23,145 nucleotides of DNA from NCBI GenBank assembly GCA_910576895.1, contig CAJTJZ010000001.1, positions 1-23,145 of the forward strand, in the 5' to 3' direction. Of the stretch, positions 15,481 through 20,693 are shown in pieces (positions within the stretch are counted from its first letter, which is position 1; each line of letters opens with the position of its first letter). The notes under the pieces were generated by a model. That model was not told the origin of the DNA and did no database searches. It saw only the letters and a program-made list of their open reading frames with translations. This DNA comes from an uncultured Lachnospiraceae bacterium (GTDB lineage: Bacteria > Bacillota > Clostridia > Lachnospirales > Lachnospiraceae). The position numbers and the translations under genes are program-made.

Positions 15481-15565
15481 TGACAGGCACAGTAATGCTT
15501 TTTTTCATAAAGACATTATATTGCCTGCTGGCTCTGCCAGTGGAATCGCTTGCGATTCCATCCTT
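15481..15565. repeat. Multi-hairpin repeat, copy A
   Basis: This is the first of three head-to-tail units. It begins TGACAGGCAC and ends GCGATTCCATCCTT. It is about 85 bp and slightly diverged from copies B and C: it lacks the AAAACCT segment and has weaker pairing in the first hairpin (GTAATGC against GACATTAT). Confidence 0.9.
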
Positions 15566-15654
15566 TGACAGGCAAAAACCTGTAATGCTTTTTTTCATAA
15601 AGGCATTACATTGCCTGCTGGCTCGCCAGTGGAATCGCTTGCGATTCCATCCTT
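15566..15654. repeat. Multi-hairpin repeat, copy B
   Basis: The 89-bp unit holds four palindromic pieces in order. CAGGCAA and TTGCCTG form an outer stem. Inside it is the hairpin GTAATGC...GGCATTAC. These are followed by CTGGCTCGCCAG and GGAATCGCTTGCGATTCC. Copy C follows directly and is identical as far as I can read. Confidence 0.92.
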
Positions 15655-15743
15655 TGACAGGCAAAAACCTGTAATGCTTTTTTTCATAAAGGCATTACAT
15701 TGCCTGCTGGCTCGCCAGTGGAATCGCTTGCGATTCCATCCTT
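15655..15743. repeat. Multi-hairpin repeat, copy C
   Basis: Same 89-bp unit as copy B, giving an exact tandem duplication. The similarity ends at CATCCTTTGA near 15745. Confidence 0.92.
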
Positions 15744-15745
15744 TG

Positions 15746-16028
15746 ATATGCTTAAAATTTTCTTCATATTTCTTATACCATCCTGTACAAATAAGCAAAT
15801 ACAGGAATCCTGATTAAGTAATAAAATCTTATATCCCTATTTAACTAAATAGGACTATTCTTTAATTTTTGATTTTATTACGCCAGCCGCTTTAAACCAT
15901 GGAAAGGAAAGAATAAAATTTGATGACGCTTTCCCTGATACCTTATAAGAAATAAGGCATCTTACTTACGGTTAATCAGACCGCCCACAGTATCACCTTA
16001 GATATAGCAAGTCATATGCTACCTCATT
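15746..16028. other. Hairpin-rich intergenic DNA between repeat copies
   Basis: There is no gene with a start and ribosome binding site here. Several inverted repeats are visible: CCTGTA...TACAGG (about 15782-15804), CCTATTTA..TAAATAGG (about 15836-15853), GATACCTTAT..AATAAGGCATC (15937-15961) and TAGCA..TGCTA (about 16006-16022). A minus-strand stretch reads GDTVGGLINRK before a stop, followed by RYQGKRHQILFFPFHGLKRL, which may be the decayed end of a gene. It may also be part of a structured leader of rpsM. I cannot assign it. Confidence 0.4.
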
Positions 16029-16113
16029 TGACAGGCACAAAATGTAATACTTTTATATAAAAGCATTATAGTACCTGCTGGCTTTGCCAGTAGAATCGCT
16101 TGCGATTCTATCC
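16029..16113. repeat. Multi-hairpin repeat, copy D (diverged)
   Basis: It begins TGACAGGCACAAAATG and ends GCGATTCTATCCTT. Relative to copies B and C the last hairpin changes on both arms (TGGAATC to TAGAATC, GATTCCA to GATTCTA), which preserves pairing. The first hairpin is rebuilt around CTTTTAT/ATAAAAG. Confidence 0.9.
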
Positions 16114-16169
16114 TTTTTTGTAACACAAAAAGCAGAAACTATTCAATTTATTCAATATATAAGATAGAA

Positions 16170-16208
16170 CAATAGGAAAGAAATCCTCTATGTTTCTCTT
16201 GCCTATTG
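16170..16208 (-). terminator. Possible attenuator or weak terminator after rpmJ
   Basis: CAATAGG (16170-16176) pairs with CCTATTG (16202-16208), with AGAAA/TTTCT inside. In the minus-strand RNA it follows the rpmJ stop by a few bases and leads into a moderately U-rich stretch. It may reduce read-through into rpsM or act as a processing or stability element. Confidence 0.3.
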
Positions 16209-16211
16209 ATA

Positions 16212-16325
16212 TTAGCCCTGTCTTTGTTTGTGTCTAGGATTTTCGCAGATCACACGGATTCTGCCTTTTCTTCTAATAATTTTGCATTTTTCGCAAATTT
16301 TCTTTACAGATGCTCTAACCTTCAC
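16212..16325 (-). CDS. rpmJ: 50S ribosomal protein L36 (zinc-binding form)
   Basis: This 37-residue gene encodes MKVRASVKKICEKCKIIRRK followed by GRIRVICENPRHKQRQG, a textbook L36. Cysteines 11, 14 and 27 and histidine 32 form the zinc site, so this is the C+ form. The start is GTG, with GGAGAG just upstream. In most Firmicutes rpmJ follows infA and directly precedes rpsM. Here rpsM follows only after about 800 bp and infA is absent. It is the first gene behind the promoter at 16386-16414. Confidence 0.96.
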   Translation of the reverse strand: MKVRASVKKICEKCKIIRRKGRIRVICENPRHKQRQG

Positions 16326-16385
16326 TGGTATTCTCTCCTTTCTAGCCAGAACAGCTCTTTTATGCTTTACAAAAGTCCGTTTAAT

Positions 16386-16414
16386 AGTCTATCATAATAA
16401 AAATTAAATTGCAA
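16386..16414 (-). promoter_or_regulatory. Predicted promoter of the rpmJ-rpsM-rpsK-rpsD-rpoA-rplQ operon
   Basis: On the minus strand TTGCAA (16409-16414), a 17-base spacer and TAGACT (16386-16391), preceded by TGA, form an extended -10 promoter. It lies about 60 bp before rpmJ and after the rpsR terminator. Confidence 0.6.
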
Positions 16415-16467
16415 GAAAAACTTTATTTTTCTGTAAAAAATAACAGCCGTTCTATTAATACTATAAA

Positions 16468-16494
16468 AGCCACCACGTAAATTACGTGATGGCT
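16468..16494 (-). terminator. Terminator of the rpsF-ssb-rpsR operon
   Basis: AGCCACCACGTA (16468-16479) pairs with TACGTGATGGCT (16483-16494) with one wobble and a three-base loop. On the minus strand a TTTTAT run follows. It lies 34 bp beyond the rpsR stop. Confidence 0.8.
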
Positions 16495-16527
16495 GTCATA
16501 AAAAGCAAGTTTGTAAATAATGATTGA

Positions 16528-16803
16528 TTAGTCTGTTACATATGGCATTAAAGCAATATGACGAGCCCTTTTAATAGCTACCGTCAAAGCTCTTTGATGC
16601 TTTGCACAATTTCCGGTAATTCTTCTTGGAAGAATCTTCCCTCTTTCTGATACATATCTCTTTAATTTATTTACATCTTTATAATCAATTCCAGCATTTA
16701 CTGACTTATCTGCACAAAATACGCAAACCTTTTTTCTTCTGCGTCCCGGCCTTCTTTTTAATGGAGCATCGCTCCTATCGCTTTTTTCCTTATTATATGG
16801 CAT
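16528..16803 (-). CDS. rpsR: 30S ribosomal protein S18
   Basis: S18 binds S6 on the 30S platform. The 91-residue protein (MPYNKEKSDRSDAP start) has the basic RRPGRRRKKVCVFC segment and the core DYKDVNKLKRYVSERGKILPRRITG, then CAKHQRALTVAIKRARHIALMPY. Two cysteines in CVFC plus C and H in NCAKH suggest the zinc-binding form. A TTG six bases upstream of the chosen ATG is also in frame (16809); both are near GGGGG. It is the last gene of the operon, 29 bp after ssb. Confidence 0.95.
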   Translation of the reverse strand: MPYNKEKSDRSDAPLKRRPGRRRKKVCVFCADKSVNAGIDYKDVNKLKRYVSERGKILPRRITGNCAKHQRALTVAIKRARHIALMPYVTD

Positions 16804-16832
16804 AACCAACGAACCCCCTGTCTGCTTTCTGC

Positions 16833-17306
16833 TTAATTTGTTCCAAATGGCAGTTCATCAACACTATCAGGGATAGACATAAAGTCATCAGCAACGGCTT
16901 GTGACGGTTGTGGTCTGCCCATTGCTTGTGTGTTAAAATCATTGTTTTGCTGAAATCCACTTGCTGGCTGTGCATAATCCATGCCAGACTGTGCATTTTT
17001 GCTTTCTGCAAATTCAAGCTCATCTACAATAATTTGTACACTATAAACTTTTTGACCTTCCCTGTTTGTGTAATTGTCATTTTGAATCCTTCCAACAACT
17101 ACCATCTTAATACCACGGCGTAAATAACGCTCTACAAATTCTGCCTGCTTTCCAAAAGCAGTGCAATTAAAGAAATCCGCATCTGGTTCTCCTTCACGTT
17201 TAAACCTGCGGTCAACAGCAAGACTAAATTTTGCTACCGTAGTAGTTCCTGCTGCTCTTATCTCTGGATCTCTTGTCAAACGACCTACTAATATCACTTT
17301 ATTCAT
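16833..17306 (-). CDS. ssb: Single-stranded DNA-binding protein
   Basis: SSB coats single-stranded DNA during replication, recombination and repair. The OB fold occupies residues 1-105 (MNKVILVGRLTRDPEIRAAG at the start, FNCTAFGKQAEFVERYLRRG, VVVGRIQNDNYTNREGQKVY). A Gln/Asn/Pro-rich flexible linker follows (about 106-145). The acidic partner-binding tip is present as DELPF but is followed by GTN, whereas the motif is usually the extreme C-terminus. GAGGAGG precedes the ATG. It lies between rpsF and rpsR, the standard arrangement. Confidence 0.95.
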   Translation of the reverse strand: MNKVILVGRLTRDPEIRAAGTTTVAKFSLAVDRRFKREGEPDADFFNCTAFGKQAEFVERYLRRGIKMVVVGRIQNDNYTNREGQKVYSVQIIVDELEFAESKNAQSGMDYAQPASGFQQNNDFNTQAMGRPQPSQAVADDFMSIPDSVDELPFGTN

Positions 17307-17378
17307 AGAGATATCCTCCTCTCTATGCCTTATTTACTGTTATATCTGCAAAATAAAAGTAACTATGACTTTCTTTTC

Positions 17379-17666
17379 TTATGCTTCCTGCTTTACGCAT
17401 AAATATCTGATCACATTGTCTGTAATGCGAAGAATTTGTTCTAATTCATTTGGACAATTTGCATCAGAGTCGAATTTAATGAAATAATAAAAGCCCTCTT
17501 TCATCTTCTGAATTTCATAGGCTAATCTTTTCTTACCCCATTCATCAACGCCTGTAATTGTACCGCCAAATTTTGTGATATATTCTTTCACTTTCTCTAC
17601 AGTAGCAGTCTTAACGTCTTCTTCGACTTTCGCATTTACAACTAAGGCTAATTCATACTGATTCAT
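17379..17666 (-). CDS. rpsF: 30S ribosomal protein S6
   Basis: S6 forms the platform heterodimer with S18. The 95-residue protein begins MNQYELALVVNAKVEEDVKT and contains the typical GTITGVDEWGKKRLAYEIQK and EGFYYFIKFD segments, ending NVIRYLCVKQEA. I chose the ATG at 17666. The frame is open further upstream, but the AGGAGG lies 11 bases before this ATG and homologues start here. It is the first gene of the rpsF-ssb-rpsR operon, with a structured leader and an extended -10 promoter. Confidence 0.95.
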   Translation of the reverse strand: MNQYELALVVNAKVEEDVKTATVEKVKEYITKFGGTITGVDEWGKKRLAYEIQKMKEGFYYFIKFDSDANCPNELEQILRITDNVIRYLCVKQEA

Positions 17667-17696
17667 AGTTGCGTGCACCTCCTTATGGCCTTTGGC

Positions 17697-17733
17697 CTCC
17701 ATAATTATTTCGGCGATTCCGAACAATATGGAG
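17697..17733 (-). promoter_or_regulatory. Structured leader of rpsF, candidate S6:S18 binding motif
   Basis: In the minus-strand RNA an outer 7-bp stem (CUCCAUA with UAUGGAG) and an inner 5-bp stem (UUCGG with CCGAA, loop AAUCG) are separated by an asymmetric internal loop. S6:S18-responsive leaders upstream of rpsF are described as hairpins with a conserved CCG that mimics 16S rRNA. The position and the CCG fit, but I have not run a covariance search. Confidence 0.45.
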
Positions 17734-17765
17734 ACAAGGAATTTTAATATGTCTCACGAATTGGC

Positions 17766-17794
17766 AGTATAACATAATCTGGTAGAAAATGCAA
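17766..17794 (-). promoter_or_regulatory. Predicted extended -10 promoter of rpsF-ssb-rpsR
   Basis: On the minus strand TTGCAT (17789-17794), a 17-base spacer ending in TGT, and TATACT (17766-17771). Confidence 0.7.
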
Positions 17795-17818
17795 GAACAA
17801 ATTCAAAAAATTTTCTCT

Positions 17819-18124
17819 CTATCCTTCCTGTGCTGAAACTACAATGATAATTTTCCCTTCTGGCACTGTTGATCCTTTTGAAACTCCGCCTATTGCTTTT
17901 ACTGTAATTGTATAACTTCCTGCTGCCGCCTTTTTATTTACTTTAATAACACCCTTTGTATTCACAGACACATTTCTTTTATCATCACTTTTCCAGCTTA
18001 ATTTCATATTATCTTTATTATAAGGAAGCATAGTAATATTTCCATCATTAAATACAAGTTTCTCCTTTTTATATCTATACGAAGTAATTCCTATCTTTAC
18101 CTTATAAAAAAAGTAATCTTTTTG
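17819..18124 (-). pseudogene. Fragment of an Ig-like (Big_2-type) surface protein
   Basis: The frame is open from a stop near 18125 to 17819 and reads as about 101 residues with no credible start; the first in-frame ATG (18031) has no good ribosome binding site. The part SWKSDDKRNVSVNTKGVIKV followed by AAGSYTITVKAIGG matches the pattern of a bacterial Ig-like group 2 repeat, which usually occurs at the ends of secreted or cell-wall proteins. It is probably the C-terminal leftover of a deleted gene. There is no signal peptide, no anchor, and only one repeat. Confidence 0.55.
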
Positions 18125-18188
18125 TCAATACTATAAAAAATAATTAACCCTTACAATAGCATATATCTTATACTATTTCTTACAATTC

Positions 18189-18842
18189 CTAACATACATA
18201 ATAATACATAAATACAAAATGGCAAATACTTCCTCCCATTACAAATAAATGAAAAATTTCATGTGAACCAAAATATTTATGTTTGCTATTAAATAATGGA
18301 AGCTTTAATGCATAAATAATACCTCCAATTGTATAAATAATACCACCCGCTAAAAGCCACCCAAAAGCAGATACCGATAAGATATGAAGCAATGGGCCAA
18401 AAGCTAATACACAGGTCCAACCCATAACAATATATAATATGGAAGAAACCCATCTTGGACAATATACCCAAAATAACTTTAATAAAATTCCCATAATGGC
18501 AAGTCCCCAAATAAGAATTAATAAAGGAATCCCCTGTGCTGGTTTTAAAACAAGTAAACAAACAGGTGTATAAGTTCCTGCAATTAAAACAGAAATCATA
18601 CTATGATCAAATTTTTTTAATAAACAATTAATTTTTTCTCCTTTATCAAAAGTATGATAAAGTGTACTAGCTAAATATAATAAAATCATACTAACAATAA
18701 AAACTACTAATGGTCCTATATTAATTATTTTAGGAGAATGAATCGCATGAATTAATAGCGGAAGTGCTGAAAATGCTGCCATTAACATCGCTATAAAATG
18801 AGTAATGGCACTACCCGGATCTTTAATATTTTCTAACTTCAT
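18189..18842 (-). CDS. Haemolysin III / PAQR family membrane protein
   Basis: The 217-residue protein has seven predicted helices and the family's metal-site pattern: STLYHTF near residue 61, KFDHSMISVLIAGTYTP near 78-94, and SHEIFHLFVMGGSICHF near 195-211. The conserved S, H, D and paired histidines resemble the zinc site of PAQR receptors and alkaline-ceramidase relatives. The haemolysin name is historical; the physiological role in bacteria is uncertain, with membrane homeostasis proposed. GGAGG precedes the ATG. It is transcribed divergently from the DUF951 gene across a 187-bp AT-rich gap. Confidence 0.88.
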   Translation of the reverse strand: MKLENIKDPGSAITHFIAMLMAAFSALPLLIHAIHSPKIINIGPLVVFIVSMILLYLASTLYHTFDKGEKINCLLKKFDHSMISVLIAGTYTPVCLLVLKPAQGIPLLILIWGLAIMGILLKLFWVYCPRWVSSILYIVMGWTCVLAFGPLLHILSVSAFGWLLAGGIIYTIGGIIYALKLPLFNSKHKYFGSHEIFHLFVMGGSICHFVFMYYYVC

Positions 18843-18977
18843 AATATTACCTCCATTTCTTTAAATACTTCAAAATATAGTTTTTTATATTTTATTATGT
18901 AGTTTTAAATACCACATCTCATATATTTATATTACCCCTTTTTTTCAAATTTTACAATAGCTATTTTATATTTTTTA

Positions 18978-18986
18978 TGATAAAAT
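18978..18986 (+). promoter_or_regulatory. Possible extended -10 promoter of the DUF951 gene
   Basis: TG-A-TAAAAT lies 44 bases before the ATG at 19030. There is no good -35 box at normal spacing; a TTTACA at 18951-18956 is too far away. Confidence 0.35.
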
Positions 18987-19029
18987 TTATCCTGAAAACT
19001 AGAAATTAATTTTTTATAAGGAGTTTACT

Positions 19030-19215
19030 ATGAATTTTGAACTTGGAACAGTGATTAAAATGAAAAAGCCACATCCTTGTGGCTTTAATGAATGGGAAAT
19101 TTTACGTATTGGTATAGATTTTCGTTTAAAATGCCGAGGCTGTGGGCATCAAATTATGCTACCAAGACGACAAGTAGAAAAAAATTTTCGAGGCATTCTC
19201 CCCAAAGAATCATAA
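19030..19215 (+). CDS. DUF951 family small zinc-ribbon-like protein
   Basis: This 61-residue protein is the only clear plus-strand gene apart from the antisense RNA. It shows the DUF951 pattern: KMKKPHPCGFNEWEILRIG, then DFRLKCRGCGHQIMLPRRQ and an ending KNFRGILPKE. Three cysteines and two histidines could bind zinc. The function is unknown; in Firmicutes it is often near replication and segregation genes (yyzM-type), but not here. AAGGAG lies eight bases before the ATG. A strong hairpin follows the stop. Confidence 0.88.
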   Translation: MNFELGTVIKMKKPHPCGFNEWEILRIGIDFRLKCRGCGHQIMLPRRQVEKNFRGILPKES

Positions 19216-19218
19216 TAT

Positions 19219-19255
19219 TAGACCGCTTTTGTCAATCAATAACAAAAGCGGTCTA
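19219..19255 (+). terminator. Hairpin terminator after the DUF951 gene
   Basis: TAGACCGCTTTTGT (19219-19232) pairs perfectly with ACAAAAGCGGTCTA (19242-19255), a 14-bp stem. The U-run after it is short. Between here and 19391 I see no gene, only a 9-bp inverted repeat (GCAGTTGGA 19270-19278 and TCCAACTGC 19368-19376). Confidence 0.65.
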
Positions 19256-19391
19256 TTCTATAAAATTAAGCAGTTGGAAAACAGTTTCTTACTATAAAAA
19301 ACAATTCCGCATACCTCTTAAAAAATTTACGAAATGGCAAAGGCCTTATTTATTGCCTTGTGAAAAATCCAACTGCATATTTTATGCTTTT

Positions 19392-19437
19392 TGACAGGCA
19401 CAAAGCTTGTAATGCTTTTATTCATAAAAGCATTACA
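19392..19437. repeat. Multi-hairpin repeat, half copy E
   Basis: TGACAGGCACAAAGC followed by a perfect 13-bp hairpin (GTAATGCTTTTAT / ATAAAAGCATTAC) matches the first part of the repeats at 15.5 kb. The CTGGC and GGAATCGC hairpins are absent, so this is a truncated copy. It lies downstream of the M23 gene. Confidence 0.75.
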
Positions 19438-19509
19438 TATACCATTATCATTTTATGGTATAAATACAAATTTGTTCCTAATCGCAGATAAATTACTTTT
19501 GCTTTTTAT

Positions 19510-20466
19510 TTACTTTAACAAAAGCAATGGATTTACTGGTGTTCCATCCTGCAAAATCTGAAAATACAGATTTGGTCCTTCTACTACATAATAATCGGTT
19601 GGCTCTGCAAGCGTTCCAAGTACCGTTCCTTCTTTTATCTGATCTCCTTCACAAACCTTAAGATCTTGCAATTGTCCATAGATAATTTCATAAGAATTTC
19701 CTACTGCCATTTTAAGCGTAACCCCTGTTTCTTCATTTTTTGCAATTTCTGTTACAACTCCTGCCGCAGATGCTTTTACTTTTTTTCCTGTTGTACCTGC
19801 AATCATAATTGCTGGATTTGCTTTATATTGTGCTAATGTCTGAAAATAAACAACACCCTCTGTATCATAATTTAAAATTACATCCCCTTGTATTGGCCAT
19901 GACAAACCAGCACTTTCATCAAAATTTCCTTCATTTAATACAGACTGTGGATTTGATAAAACCTCTACAAAATTTCCTTTCTGTTTTTCTTCTGATTCCT
20001 TCTTTTTTGTTTTCTTCTTTTGTTTTGATGACTGTTTCGTTAATTCATTATCACCTACTGTATTTTCCGCTGTTTCCTGCGAATTATCATTATCTTCTTT
20101 ATTTTGCTCTAATTCTTGTTGTGTTGTTCCTTGTTTTGATGTATCTTCTTCCTTATTTTGTTCTTCCTGTTGTGTTTCTTCCTTTTCTTCTTGATTTTCT
20201 ATCTCTTTATTGTCTTCATCTCTTGGAAGATTAAATCCACTATTTCCTTGGTTGTTTTCTTGTGTATTATTATTTGTATCTGTATTTCCTATATTTTCCT
20301 TTTGTCCCCCATCCGTAGTCGGTGATTCCAACGTTTCCATATGGTATTGATTCAAGGAAGGAATTTGCCATACTCCATAAACTGCCAATGCCCCTGCTGC
20401 CAGCATCCCCGTTGACATAAGCCACCGATTATTCCTTAATGACTGCCAAAATGATCTCTTTCCCAT
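19510..20466 (-). CDS. Membrane-anchored degenerate M23 (LytM) protein, SpoIIQ-like
   Basis: The 318-residue protein (start MGKRSFWQSLRNNRW, GGGG before the ATG at 20466) has a single helix at about 14-34. A highly charged Gln/Glu/Asn/Lys-rich linker (about 45-170) follows, then a C-terminal LytM domain (about 188-318: WPIQGDVILNY, KVKASAAGVVTEI, YGQLQDLKVCEGDQIKEGT, GPNLYFQILQDGTPVNP). Active M23 peptidases have HxxxD and HxH zinc ligands. Here the first histidine is missing and HLHFE is NLYFQ, so no zinc site or peptidase activity is expected. This recalls Bacillus SpoIIQ, a scaffold in engulfment. The sporulation role is a guess; divisome-regulator roles are possible. A weaker upstream extension to 20541 is open but lacks a ribosome binding site. 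Confidence 0.8.
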   Translation of the reverse strand: MGKRSFWQSLRNNRWLMSTGMLAAGALAVYGVWQIPSLNQYHMETLESPTTDGGQKENIGNTDTNNNTQENNQGNSGFNLPRDEDNKEIENQEEKEETQQEEQNKEEDTSKQGTTQQELEQNKEDNDNSQETAENTVGDNELTKQSSKQKKKTKKKESEEKQKGNFVEVLSNPQSVLNEGNFDESAGLSWPIQGDVILNYDTEGVVYFQTLAQYKANPAIMIAGTTGKKVKASAAGVVTEIAKNEETGVTLKMAVGNSYEIIYGQLQDLKVCEGDQIKEGTVLGTLAEPTDYYVVEGPNLYFQILQDGTPVNPLLLLK

Positions 20467-20582
20467 AGTTTTACCCCTTTTCTGTAAATTTCTTTTTGCT
20501 AAAATTATGAGTACCTGATTGAATACTGATATCTTTACCAAAGTTGGGGAATTTTATACATTATCAGCTATAAGAAAACATA

Positions 20583-20612
20583 AAAATCCCCCGAATTACT
20601 TCGAGGGATTTT
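20583..20612 (-). terminator. Terminator downstream of pckA
   Basis: AAAATCCCCCGAA and TTCGAGGGATTTT form a 13-position stem with one mismatch and a four-base loop. On the minus strand a T-rich run follows. It separates pckA from the M23 gene. Confidence 0.75.
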
Positions 20613-20693
20613 CTATAAAATCTTATTTTACAAAGTCAAAAATTATAAAAATAATCAGTGAGTTAATCCATAAATTAAAATTAAATCAATCCA

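Noticed and set aside
15410..15664. N-terminal extension of S13 by 85 residues
   Set aside because: The extension is only a translation of the intergenic repeats. The ATG at 15409 has the ribosome binding site and matches all S13 proteins.
15481..15745. Regularly spaced repeats that might be a CRISPR array
   Set aside because: The units are 85-89 bp, directly adjacent, and lack unique spacers. No cas genes are present.
15465..15817. Plus- and minus-strand reading frames within the repeats
   Set aside because: They are translations of palindromic repeats, have no ribosome binding sites and repeat the same peptide.
16212..16527. infA upstream of rpmJ
   Set aside because: I looked for an IF-1 frame in both strands of this gap and found none; only a promoter and the rpsR terminator are there.
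19092..19394. Second plus-strand frame overlapping the DUF951 gene
   Set aside because: It is out of frame with DUF951 and runs through the terminator hairpin, with no ribosome binding site.
19809..20234. 141-codon plus-strand frame opposite the M23 gene
   Set aside because: It is the reverse of a low-complexity Gln/Glu/Lys-rich linker, giving a Leu/Phe-rich frame with no ribosome binding site.
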